Source: Channa striata (Eukaryota > Chordata > Actinopteri > Anabantiformes > Channidae). Taken from it: 64,000 nucleotides of DNA. The translations under genes and the position numbers were made by a program. How positions within the stretch are numbered: position 1 is the stretch's first letter; each line of letters starts with the position of its first letter. The DNA lies in assembly GCA_033026295.1 (NCBI GenBank), contig CM065176.1, positions 2,492,501 to 2,556,500 of the forward strand. The letters are read 5' to 3'. Below, piece by piece: positions 32,761 to 46,500 of the stretch. Below the pieces are notes generated by a model that saw only the letters and a program-made list of their open reading frames with translations, had not been told where the DNA came from and made no database searches.

Positions 32761-35540
32761 TAATATACTGGATTGTCATCATATTTGGTATTTGATATCA
32801 CAGTTCAGAACAGACTTGCAGCAGCTGCAGGTCACACGTCAATGAGCAACATCCTCCATCATGTGACAGAGTTTACCAGCATCCTCGCCTCAAAAAGGCA
32901 GTTCCTTTGTTTTGCTAAGAGCCTGTAGAGTCAGGAGAGGTCGCCCTCGCCTTCGCTGAGCCACGTGCACATAACGTGGGAGCACAGAGGAACTGAGGTG
33001 CTGAGAGGGGGCAGCTTGTATGGGCCTGCGCTCCATGTATGGTTTCAGTAAATGTACCCGCCTTTTTCCAGTTTGACACTTTCAAATGTTTTTTACATCC
33101 TGTCACTAAAATGATCAGGGACATTTTCAGGGCTTTTCGACTGCAAGAACTTGAAGCTCAAGGTTTTGCTTTGCCCTCAGCCTGCTTCTGAGAAGTTCTG
33201 GGAGATAAATTTAGTACCACCTCAGCATGAGGGGAGGCTGAGTCCCTGGAGACGTACTAATAAAATCAAGCTGCACGTACTTGGGAATTAGGTAAATTAT
33301 TACCCACAGTGAACAACGAGCGTGCTGTCACAACAGCAGCTAACACAAGAGCAGAGTGGAAACTCGGTTCACATTTACCCTTTAGCTCAGAGGAAGCTAC
33401 AGGAAGCTCAAGCTCAAGTTGAGTTAAGTTCCTGGAGTTGGAAAGTGGCTTTAGAGAGAGACTATTATTTGTTCTCTTAATCCAGAGTCAGATAAGAAGA
33501 TTGATACCAGCTTCATCTCTGCTCATCCAGGATGTGTTTAATCTGATTTTGGAGGTTTGGAGGTGGAAGGATAAGCGGCTGAGATGATGGATTTGGATCT
33601 GGTATCTCCCTGGTCTTCGATAGTGATCACTTCTCTGATTTCTCATCTTTAAGTAAGGCAGGTCGCACCTGGCCTTTATCCCCCTGATCTGATCACCAGA
33701 CAGATTTTAAAAGTTCACACGGGACTGGATACTTTTCCACGATAAAGGAAAGACTGAGTGAGTCATCTGACATGTTCGATTCCACATTTATGCAGGAACA
33801 GAGATGTTCACAAATGAACAAGCGGTAAAATGTCCTGCTTTAGAGCAAAATGTCATATACTCGTTAAAGCATACAGAAGAAATGCTGTTTTAGGTTTGAA
33901 TCAGGCAACCCTGTCAGGACAGTAGTCAAGGTGTAGTGTGCATGGAGAGCTTTCTGCACGCAGTGAAAGAAAGGCACTAAAACCAAACAAACACACCCAC
34001 ACAAAGAGATGGTCAGGTTGAGTGTGGAGAGGTTTCCACCGAGGCGTGATGTTAACTTCCCTCCTTCGTGCTCAGCTAGGAAACGTGTTTTGGAGCTGTA
34101 CAGTTTCCACTGAGATACACTCGACAGGTTCAGGTTCAACTGTGATCATTTGGCTACACACATTTAATAAAGCATCTACCTATGTAATATTATTATCGTA
34201 TTATCATGTTGACACAGGATCCTTCAGCAAAATGGGACTTTGTCAAATTCAGGAGCCACAGTTCTGGTCCTTTCATGTAAGTTCCCATTGTACATTAATG
34301 GTAGATACGACCAAAGAACACTGCATATGAACAAAGTGCTAAAACACGAGCAAGGCTGGCGTCTTTGGATGTGAAGAGCCCCAGGTGCTCGCTGGTAGAA
34401 TCGCGTCACATAGCAAGTAAATAAATGTTGAATGTTCCACAAAGTCACAAGGTGATAGACACAGTTCTAAACCAAATGACATGGGAACCACAGGATGACT
34501 GTGCCGACATGCACACGCAGGTGGTGCTTTATTTTGGTAAGATTCAAGGGTTTTCATCATCAGCATGGAACATTTAGGCATGCATTCATTACAAATTCAA
34601 TCAGAACGGAAGCTGAAGCCGAACTTTAAATACCCGTCTCTGAAAAATACTTCCTTCGTCTTTAATTAGTTTGCCAAACACACACAAACACTGTTTATCT
34701 CATCTCCTCTGATATACAATTTAAAAGTACAAGAATAAGAAAAATACTCTTCATATTGTACACATTAAAAAACGTTGTCCTACATAAAAACTTCTCCAGA
34801 GTAAAGAGATCCTCCCTGGTTTTATAATCTTATATTAAAATTTTTATTAAAGAGAGATTAAAAGAAGAATAAAAGTGTGATTTGGATGTGTGTGTGTGCA
34901 CGTTAAGCAGACGTTGACATCCAAACACTGACTATAGGGGGTCAAAGCACATGACTCCTGCTTCCTTGCTGATTAAGAGCGTCAGTAAAGATCGTCACCT
35001 TTGCCTTTAGATTTGTGCAGCTGTTTGCCGGTAGCATTTTACCATTTAAGATGTGTGTCGCCTGCTTAAAGAGGATGTTTTGATTTCTAAACTCAGTACC
35101 TTTTATTACTGGTAAGAAGCAGCCAGGGTGACTTTCAGCGAATCACATTCTTCACCTCTGGTAGCACTACGGAGCAGTTCAGATTCATGAGCAAATCAAC
35201 ACAGCAAACCACAGAACAGGAGCACGGAAGCAAGTCAACATGTACAACAACAAGACATCATTAAAAATCCCTTTACATATTCAGCCAGACTTTACAAAGG
35301 TTTTACGTGGTACGAGCAATTCGAACTGTTGTTTGGGAGAGACACTCACTCACAGCATCTTTAAACATGTAGTGCCCCAACAAGGTCAATTTGTTTGCTT
35401 TTGCTCTCCACCAAACACATTCAAGGTTTAAGGCCAAAATAGACGAGTTTGTTTAAGGATGTGAGACAAAGGCTTGAAAGCTCAACTTTCTTCAGGCGGT
35501 GTTCGCGCCTCAACAACACAGAACAAATGTTCTGCACCTG
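32761..35540. other. intergenic, no gene recognised
   Basis: Unique-looking DNA with short frames below 105 codons on both strands. I could not match any to a family. No transposon termini, tRNA or long repeat were seen. Confidence 0.45.
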
Positions 35541-35716
35541 TACAGAACTGTTGGTGCTCAAGGCGCTTTACACTGATTCTTATTGACCCAGTCACACACA
35601 ACGCTCACAGGAAGCAGCTACATGGGGGCTCAGTGTCGAGGACCCTTAGACATACAGGGAGGTGGGGATCGAACCATGACTGCTCTACCTACTGCGCCAC
35701 AGTCGCCCCAGCTTGT
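35541..35716 (-). repeat. tRNA-derived SINE, family A, reverse, with clear Pol III boxes
   Basis: Read on the minus strand it starts 'ggggcgactgtggcgcagtaggtagagcag' (A box) with 'ggttcgatcccc' (B box) about 35 nt later. The body and the 'gcgccttgagcaccaacag' tail follow. The B box is an exact GGTTCGATCC consensus. This copy identifies the family as tRNA-derived. Confidence 0.85.
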
Positions 35717-37590
35717 CACAGGACAACCCAACTTTTGAGTGAGCAGAAGTATTGGAACAAATGTATCAATGTATCAGTCCTGTGACTCTCGGGCTTCGCT
35801 GAATTGCATCTTTCTCCTTTTAATTCTGTTCCAGACGCAGCCATGCAGACCAAACCATGGAAACACTGCTACGGCTACTGCTAATTTGCTAAGTACCCCA
35901 GTGGGTTCTTTCATTTTCTGGACATTGCAAATCTTTATAATGGTTATGCCCGCGGTTTGTGCAGTTCTTCAGCTTGACTTTGACTCATAGCTCCCTGGTT
36001 TTCATATTGATTTTTTTCACAGTGGTCATTCAGAGACATTTATATTTTCAACAATCAGTCTCACAGGACACACCTGAGATCATCCGTTCCAATACCTTCG
36101 CTCCTTTTCATGTGTGGGCCATCTAATACAAAAGGTGGTATGCTCCATGTTGTTTCATTTATCAAGGTGCAAATCTCATATCCATGTGTTGATCTTAAAC
36201 CAAATGTTTTCAGTGTACAGTTGTAGTGGGTTTTTTTTTACATACCCTACATACTTTTATGTTTCAGACAGGACTGTGTGTCAAGTGCAGCTCCTGACGA
36301 TCTGGTCTAAGTCTAAATCTAAATCCGATAGAAAACAGTGAATGGATAAATCATGACCGCTTTAGCACTGAATTCATTTAACTCCAGGTCACAACATAAA
36401 CAGTGTTTATGAGCAGGCTCAGACCCCATTAAATGCAGTATCATATTTCTATTAGGATAATATGATTATCCTAATCGTACTGTTGTGGTTGTATTTAGGA
36501 CAGGCGGTATTACGATTTTTAGTCCATCTTGCCTTGTAGATCATGGAGCTGACACTATCACCATTATTGTGGCACCGGTTCACATCGATGTTAAGGCTGG
36601 AGAAACTTTATTGTAATTTGAATCAGGACATGAGACAGAGGATGACGCTGCGTGACAGATTCAGACAGCATTTCTGAAAGTAACACAACAACAACAACAT
36701 GTTCAAACCTGAGAGGAATTTGTCTATTTCGACTCTTGCTCCCTGAAGATTCAAAGTGTTTGCGCGTAACTCTGTGTCTTTTTGTTGGCTGAGGAAGCAG
36801 AAGAACTGATGCCTGCTTTGCTTCGTAGATTTTTTAATTCATTGTAACAATAATTGCTTTGTACCTATGCACATTTAAAACACGTTTCCATCATTCACAT
36901 CCGTTCTCTGATTAACTGTTTCTAAAATCATTGAGAAACAATAAAAGTGGGCACATGATTCTCAGTAATATCAATAAATATCTGCAGTGGCAGACTGTAA
37001 ATATTATACTGTGTCTTTCCTGGTCTAACAATATCTTAGAGCTGACCACACTTTTTATTTCAGTGTTGTGGCTTATAGGAACCAAAATTCCCATTTTGTA
37101 TTGTTATCTAAAAAGTCATTTATTTCTAGGATGAAACTGTCAACATGCCAAATATTCTGCATTTAATGGAAAGATCTCAGATTGGGCCTACTGCTGATTT
37201 GATAATAATAATGTATGTGATATTCAAAAACAAGTAATTTTGGGATAGAGATAAGCTCCATATGCTAACATAAAACAGTGCATTATGGCAGGAGACTAGA
37301 AATTATTCTTTGCTTGCACAACCAAACAATAGATTTCTCTTGCCTACGTCAGCGTATTTTGCGGACACAAATAAGTCAGTGTTGTTGAGCTATAATGATC
37401 CTGATGAGGTGAAGCCTCCGTGTGCTGCTGTGACCGCTCACACTTGTGAGTCCACCTTTAAATGGGAAACTGTCAGAGAATCAACAGGAAGATCCATTAA
37501 CAGCAAAGGTTCTTTGGAGGCGGACATGGTTACAGCACTCAGTGGTCATAACATTCCATCATTAGAGCGTAGCGCTCAGCGCTCTCGTTG
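35717..37590. other. pard6a: spacer before the pard6a 3' end
   Basis: This probably includes the pard6a 3' UTR on the minus strand. The plus strand shows 'tttatt' (AATAAA on minus) at several points, for example near 37050 and 37120. No other coding signal is recognised. Confidence 0.4.
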
Positions 37591-40500
37591 TTACAGTGTT
37601 ATTGTGTTGCCGTCCTCCCTCATGCTCTCTTGACTGCTACTGACGGAGTGGGTGGGGTTTCCGTTGTGGTTGGACGTCGTCATGGAGTTGTCACTCAGGG
37701 ATGCTGCGACACTGCTGGGCAATGACACACTCTGTGGGAGGGGTCTAATCACAGGGGGGTTGTGCCGCCTGTCGCTAGGTGAGTTTCTGTTGAGGTTCGT
37801 GTTGTTGCTGATGGTCATCTGGTGGGACTCATAAGGTGTTAAACTGTCATTCTCCAAAATGAGGTCTGCTTCATCGTCTTCGTCGTCACTGTCACCTTCT
37901 GCAATGCTGTTGCTGTAGTAACAACGCACAACAGGCAAAATGAACATAGAATTATTGCACAGATTATACAGAGAATTTGAAGGTAAAATTACAACGTATT
38001 TAAAGTCTGTGGGGATTTCTTTCGTTTGCGAGTTGAAGACAGTTTGGAATTTCTCTCTGGATTCTGTGAACATTGCAATGGTATAGTCGGGTGCTGGCTT
38101 ATATTTGCCCATTTCCTTCAAATCGAAATGATGTAAACAATCCCAAACAAAAACACAGCCTGCAGCAGGATGCAGGTATGCTGTAATGGTTTCCCACCAT
38201 CACTGAAAGTGAGCTGTTGGCAAACTACCGACAACGGAAAAAGCTCAACACAACGAATGTTAGAACGGCTCCGTCTAAAGACTACACTAAATCCACCTTT
38301 TAATGAATCCTCACAGCCCAGATTTCTAAATCAGGTGTTTTCTCGGGCACAACTTAACTACTTGTTCCTTCCCTACGCCCCACAGAATGTAAAGTTCACT
38401 CAGTTGGATTATCTAACTGTGCTGCCACTCATAAGCAGGGACTGGGCTGTTTCTTTTGTCCTGTCTGGCTTACCGTACTTGGCTTTGTAACTAGAGCTTT
38501 GTAGTTCTAGAAACTAGTTCAGCAGTCAGCAGACGATTTGTCTTTCTAACTTTTCCATTAGCCCCTAAAGAACATAAGTCTGCGACTCTCTGTACGCTTA
38601 TCTTAAGACAGTTGGTTTATTTTTATCTCTAATGACCATAAAACGATGCTAATAACAGTAGCACATTGATGGGATTTTCAGTGTAGGTTAGCACTGGGCC
38701 ATTTTCCAGTTAACTTTAGTTTCTAGCTATTCTAAATGCACATTTTTATACAATGCTCAAGATATTTCAAGGAACACTTTTTAATCAGAATATAGCATCA
38801 GGTCAGTTAAACTTCTGCCCTATTGATCTGATCAGTTCAGTAGCAGAGGGGATTGTTAATCGGTTTCAGTTGGTTTGGTGTTAATGAAATCTACAACAGG
38901 TGAACTAAAGGGGCAACAATAAGATGAACCAATCCAATCCAAAACAAGGTTTTACAGGTGGAGTCATTTGATCCCTCCTCATCTTTTCTGGATGTTTTTC
39001 ACTAGTTTTGCATTTGGGTCGGGTCAGTGTCATCACTGGTAGCATGAGGCGACACCTGGATCCTACTGAGGTTGCACAGGCAGTCCAACTTCTCCAGGAT
39101 GGCACATCTGTTTCTCCCAGCACAGTCTCAAGTGCATGGAGGAGATTCCAGGAGACAGGCAGCTGCGCTAGATGATAGTGATGTGTCGTTCATGAACGAT
39201 TCGTTCAATGTGAACTAAGCTTTTATATGACTTGGGAGTAATGCTTTCTCTCAGTGAACGATTCGTTCATTTTCCTGCAGTACCTTCTCTCGCCACATGG
39301 CAGCAGCTGCATAAGCTCAGTCAGAACGACAGGAAACAGAAATGATTCATTCATGACTCACTGAGCTGTGCGTCCGTCCTCAGATCCTCGTTCTTTTGTC
39401 ACGTGACAGCCAGGCCGCTCCGTGGCGAGCACCAAGTACAACAGTTCTCTCACGAGTCGCTCATACAGATTGTTACGGATTGTTCTTTCGTTCATTTGTC
39501 ACGTGACAGCCACCAAGTCACCGTCGCGCTGTTAAACAACAAGGCAGGAAGGACGTAGGACCCAAGTCACTTTATTGTGGTGTGTATTTGCTTTGCTAGG
39601 TTTTCACATGGTTTGAATTGCTTGTGTATTATAATTTGTCAGATGAAGCAAACCATGTCGTCTTCAGTATATAGTGTTTGGGAACCGCGGCCCTTTTTAC
39701 AACCTGTGTTCTCTGCCCGACACTGTGGAGCTCGATTGGAATTTGCCATAGAACACCACAATTGGCAGTTCCGCCACTGGTGCCCTGTGCTTTTATAGAT
39801 GAGAGCAGGTTCACCCTAAGCACCTGTGACAGACGTGAAAGGGTCCGAAGAAGCCTTGGAGAACGTTACGATGCCTGGTGGTGGGTCAGTGATGGTCTGG
39901 GGAGGCATATCCATAGAGTGACACACAGACCTTTACAGGCTAAACAACAGGGCTCTGAGTGCCATTAGGTATCGGGATGAAATCCTTGAATTGCCAGACC
40001 CTACGCTGGTGCAGTGAGTCCTGGGTTCCTCCTGGTGCACGACAGTGTCCGGCCCCATGTGGCAAGACTATGCGAGCATTTCCTGGTTCCCCACGCTCGC
40101 CTGACCTAAGTCTAATTGAACACCTCTGGGACATTATGTTTTGGTCTATCCAATGTTGGCAGGTTGCACCTCAGACTGTCCAGGAGCTCAGTGATGCCCT
40201 GGTCCAGATCTGTTTTTGTTTTCAAAAAGTGTTCCTTAAATTTTTTTGAGCAGTGTATACTTTTTAATTTTAACCAGCCTCATTTGTGTTTTTAATGACA
40301 TTGTGTGTATGTAAAAAATACGAAGCAATTCGCTCTTGATTGATTTAAGCACTCACTAAAGTGCTTTCTCTACTAAGGACATAATGGCAACTGAGGCTTG
40401 TAATCACCACTAAGCCTGGGTCAAAAAATGTTTTTCACAATCCAGAGATTTGTAGTTATAGCAGCTATCTGCAAAAATGCACCACTGTATTTCTAATGCC

Positions 40501-43500
40501 CATTTATAGCTGTCAAATAGAAACGATTAAGTGGCTAAACACTGATTATCTGCAACATGTACCACCAAATGGGTTTTATATAACCGCACAAACCCTGGTT
40601 CAGGACATCACAGTACATACACACATTACTGTATGCATCGGTAGTAGTTTCACTGTCCCCACTACGTTGTACCTTGCAGTGATGGGGTTGCTCTGAGATG
40701 CTGGACTTGGGGAGTCACGTGATAGAGCAGAGCCTGTCGATCCAGCTGAGCCTACAGAACCAGAGTTGCCCACTGTAGTTCTGCTCCCACGAGGCACCAC
40801 GTTGTTCCTCTGGTTAACCGGTTTCACAGTCACAATCAGGTTGTGACTGTTGGCCACCATCATGTCTGTAACCTAACATGACAGAGAGGGTCATAGCTGT
40901 CCATGGATTTGAAACATAACTCATGTTTGCTGGACATGTCTTGACTGGTTAATCACATTTTGAATGAATTCTGAAAACATGATTTTGTCATAACTGACTG
41001 ATTAAAGCAGTAACTCATTCAATAATGGATTTAAAAACTTTGGGTACTGTCTTTACCTGATCCAAAGATTTCCCCGCTACATCAATGCCGTTGACCTCAA
41101 GGATTTCGTCGTTAACGCCCAGCAGACCTGTGCTCTCTGCCAGCCCACCACGAACCAGACGAGATATGAACACCCCTGGAACCTGCAGAGGCGCAGAGGA
41201 AATGCATCACGGTTTTCTGTTTGTTTCATCTCGTAGAACAGGCGTCAGCAACCGGCGGCTCTTTCATGGCTCCCTGAGGCTCTGCAGTCCGCCATCACCA
41301 CGTTTCAAACATGGTCTGGGAAACCATTCTGTGAGTTCAGACAGGCTTCCCTGTCACTCTCCTGACCATCGATCCATCCGTACTGAATACAACTGCATCT
41401 GCTTGACATGTAAAGATATGTGCAGACGCTGTGCGCTGAGGTTCATGAGCAACAGTCACATTTACCAAGTCAAATAAAGGTTTTAATCTGCTTTTATTTT
41501 TGCAAATATATATTTTACATTGTTCTATGATATAGCACTTTTTTAAATCAGGTTGACAGCTGACTGCACACGATAGAAGGATGACAGCACACAGAAGCAG
41601 ACATTTTTGGTTCGCTGCAGGTGGATAATTGAAGTTATGCTTTTATTTCACAAATATGAGGAAAACTCAGTTAGACGTTTTTTTTATGTGAAAGTAGCCT
41701 TCAACCTAGAGTTCAAAATGTTTTTGTTGCATGCAGAAATAGCATTTTGTTTTCTCTGATTTCATAAATGCAACACGCTATAGTTGTTTTTGTGGGTTTT
41801 GTGGGAAACGGGTCCAAATGGCTCTTTGAGTGTTTAAGGTTCCTGTCATAGAACTTAAGATCCTACATTTTATATGGCCAAACATATGACAAATATAGAA
41901 ACATGTCCACTATTTGCTGTATTTTATCAACAACATTTTTATGAACTTTACTGTGCTGGCTTTTTAAGAGACACTGCTAGCAAAAGTATTCAAAAAAGCA
42001 GTAAAATGATCAGGATGACGATTCGGTGCTAATGATGTTAAAATACATTAAAATACATAATGTCAAAATAAAAACATAATTTTTGAAATTATTACAACTC
42101 AATGAAAAAGGCCACATTGGCCTTAGTATTCAGAAACTGCCACAACACTTGAAATTAAGCTCAGGTGCCTGCTATTTCCCTTCATTTTTGCTGAAATGTT
42201 TCTACATCTTGGCTGGAGTCAGCTGGAAATACAAACTGCCTCCGACAAATGAACTGTTTGTGAAGCTCAGAAACAGGGTTATTGCTAGGTACAGATGTAG
42301 GGGAAGGCTAGAAAAAACATCTACTGCACTGCAGGTTTCCAAGAGCACAGTGGCCTCCATGATTCTCAAATGGAATACGTTTGACACAACCAGGACCCTT
42401 CCAAGAGCTGGTCACCTGGCATAACTGGACGATCATGGGAGAACGACCTTCATAAGAGAGGTGACCAAGAGCCGGATGGTCACTCTGATTAGGTGCCGTG
42501 GATCCTGTGTGGACATGTAACAAAGTCCCAGAAGGAGAACCATTATGGCAGCGCTTCACTGACCTGCACTTAATGGCAGTGTGATTAGACAGAAGACTCC
42601 ATTCAGTTCCAACATAAAAACCTACTTGAAGTTTTAAAAAACCTGAAGGACTGTGGGGAACAATTCTTTGGTCTAATGAAATTGAGATTGGACTGTTTGG
42701 CCTGAATTCTAAGTGTTATAGCTGGAGGACAACAGGCATTGCTCCTCACCTGCCCAATACCGTCCATACAGTGAAGCATGGTGGTGGCAGCATCGTGCTG
42801 TGGTGGTGTGTTTTTATCAGCAGGGACAGAGAGACTGGTCAGGGTTAAGGGAAAGGAGAATGGAGTAAAGAACAGCAACATCCTTAATGAAAAGCTGTTC
42901 CACAGCACGAGGTTCACCTGAGAAAATGACAACAGTCCTAAGTGCAGAGCCAAGACAGCACAGGAGGGATATAGAGCCAGAGGCCTGACTTGATCCCTAT
43001 CAATGGATAAGATCAATGGAGAGACCTGGATGGATCTGTCCAGCGACAGTCCTCATCCAACCTGACTGAGCTTGAGAGGATTTGTAAAGAAGAATGGCAA
43101 AAGATTCCCCAGTCCAAGTTTGCAAAGCTTATGTCATACTCAAGAACGCTCAAAAGGTCTGAATACACGCCAATGTGATTTCCATCTTTTTAAAAATAAA
43201 TTTAGACATTTCTTAAATTCAAATACTGAAGTCAGGTTGCAAGGGGTCAGAAAACATTTTGAATGCACTGTAATTCATCTGGTTAAAACAAAAGGACATT
43301 TCATATTCGGTTGACATCAGTTGTTTCTGTACTAACATTCGCGTCACTGGCATAATTATTTGCAGAGAACCTCAGCCTGCTCTCTTTTCACTTTCTTATA
43401 TTATAAAGTGTTTTTTACAGAGCCACGGAAAATTGAGGTGAAGATGTTTGATTATCATATTGAGTTTGTTGTGTTACCTTGAAAAGGTGAAATATTATCT

Positions 43501-46500
43501 TGTCTACTACACAGTGGGTGTGAGTGAAGTAAATTATCTCACCTTTTCTACACCCTGAGGTGTCACCCGCATGCTTACTCCATCACGAATGTAGAAGCCC
43601 AGGGGTTTGTGGGTACCGTGCTTGTGGAGTCGTACACGCCGGTGTGTCTCAGGTAAGATGTCCACATCGATAATGGATGAGATCTGTCTGAAGTTCTGTG
43701 GTAGACCGATCATAAGGCCCTGTTTGTTCTTTGAGTGGTTGGAGCCTGACCCAGTGGGGCGGAGTCCAGTCAAGCCCAGTCCTTTTTTACGCCTCTGTAG
43801 GGAGTTGGTGCCAAAAACTACAGGTTCATCCTCTTTAAGGGGACACACAGAAAAATGAAGAGATGTGTCATTAGTTATACTGTCATCCATATACAAATGT
43901 CATGCATAGTACATTTTAAAAAGTATGGGAAACCATGCTAGGCAACGCAGATGTTCTTCTCAATGTTTTGTGTACATTAAATTGCCATACTCGCCTTTCA
44001 AAGCCCTAATTTAGACAAAGGCTTTATGTTCACACATTATCGTATTATTAAGAAATCCTAAAACAAATTATACATGGTTGCTCATTGGTACTCTGACAGA
44101 AGAAGCCCAACCACACCATCTTGGGAGAGTATAATACAGCATAACTATATTGTATAGGAATTGGAATCACAGTAGTATAAAGCTAGTGTGTTGTGTTAAT
44201 TAAACACTTAATTTTCCCAATCAATCAGACTCCCACCAGCTGTATGTCATTTTTTGTTAAGGGAGAATAACTAAAATAATCCTATACACCCCCAGCTTTT
44301 CATTCTTTTAGCATTCAATGATGAAAATATCATATGTTTAAGATTTAAAATGTTAGTGATAGATTCAAACATGTACATCTTGTTTAAGGTAATATGTGTG
44401 TCAGTCACAAAGATCACATCTTGTCTGTACTGCAGCATAAAACGTGGTGAACGGCTAAAACAGTGACTCCAAGAGAAGCAGCTGGCTTTGGACATTGTGA
44501 CAGGAAGGGTGCTTAAGGAACGTGCAGACCACCTTGTTGTAATCTTCACAAGCATCTTCAACCTGGTCAAGGTCAATTTCATCGTCCAGTCATGCTCACA
44601 CCTGTCATCAAGCAGCGTTTTCAATGTCTGGTACTGCACTTTATCAAAGCTTCTGACACTTGAAAATTAAATCCAACTGCCTACTTTTTTCCTACATTTT
44701 ACATTACAAATGTTTTAATATCTTCTTACAATGGCTTACATAGTCAGTCACTCACCATCATTATGTTTGCATGAATTTAAAAAATGTAACTGTACTGTAC
44801 ACCCAACCTTGAACATCAAGAAAGCTTCTTGATGTTCGAGGTTGGGTCGGTCATTATTTCAAGTAGGCTGGTTGCCAAACTTACTAACCTAAGACCCTCC
44901 CAACCCATCTGGATCAAAGGCTTCCTGACAAACCACTCCCAGACTGCGAGACTAGGCCCCCACCCCACTTCCATTCTTAGACTCAGCACAGCCCTCACTT
45001 CCATGCACTTTTAGCAAATGACAGTGTTCCTACCAAGAACACTAATACCATCATCAGGTTTGCAGCCAAGGTTTAACTTATGTCAGGAGGAGATGGTATT
45101 GAGACTGACAGGGTGATGGTTAGAAGTACCTTTTCCTTAACTCTCCAAAAACAAAATAACTCAAAAGAATTTTCAAGAAGTTCACAGCATACATAGATGG
45201 AGACTCCGTGGAAAGGGTCCCCATCTTCAAACGTTAGATATGGATATTGCAAAAGATCTTTCCTGGAACATCAACAACAAAGCTGCAATTACAAGGCACA
45301 GCACTGAGTCCTTTACCGTGATCTAGCTGACTTTATTTATTTAAAGCTTTGTCACTAGGTTGGAAAGGTATGGACAAAATCAGTATTAGAGCAGCTACTA
45401 AATTTCTTTGTACTCTGCATCAGTAATTTTTACATTCAATCCATTGTGATCAAACCCCATTAAAATCAAGAAAAGAAAACTACCGGCATATGGAAGAACT
45501 GACAATCATGTTAACATTAACCAGGTGGTTTTAATATAAAAATATGATGTTTTTCAATAAACTATTATGAATATATAAGTGCTGATTTATAAGTGCTTTA
45601 ACAACAATGATCAATAAAAATTATTTTAAAATGATTACTATACATGTTAGCGCATAATTAGTATTGTTTTAAAAATTTAAATTTTCTTAGTGGGGTAATA
45701 GATGCACTTGAGAATTCAGTTTTGGCTTCAGAGTGGCTGTGCTGACCCTTGACCTACACGACAGCATTAAGGCCAGCATTAGTATGTTGTGGCTGTGTAA
45801 CAGAATGTTCCCTTTTAGAGAGAGAAGCACAGTTTACCATATTCCAATAACGTACATACAGTCTGTTCTCATGGAAGGCAAGGTAAAACAGAGACATATG
45901 AGATTTACTTGTGAACTAGAACTCTTACACAGTGTCCAGAAATTTGAAACAGTTGGGCATACGTTCTGCTTAGTAGTAACTGAAGTTTGCAGTTATTGCA
46001 GTTGTAACACTTTGCATTGGAAATTGCACAGCTTGACAAAAAAACCAGATTCTACAGCATGATCAACATCAATATTGTCAATGAGAAGTAGGTTGTGGAA
46101 GAAGAGTGACCTTCATTTACAGAGAAGTGAAAGAAACTCTTTTTCACATTTTTGCAGAGCACCATCACAGCTTTATCTACGTAATTCAACGAGGGGAATG
46201 TTTTTCTACATTTCTGACTGGAGAAACCTCAATTAAGATTCAGTACAAAAATATTATCCTCTCTGACATATTTCATTTCTGGATCTGTTACACATTGTGT
46301 GTGGAAAGGAACTTAAAAATATTGATAGTGTGTTAGTCACACTTTTTTTTTCACACCTCACCCTCCAGGACATCTCTCTCTTTCTTTATAGTGTTTATAT
46401 AGTTAACATCTCTCTCTTCATCAATGACAGCGTGACAACTAGAAAGATACTGTATGTTAAATTTGAAAGCCTGTACTGCTTCCAACCAGCCACTTTACTG

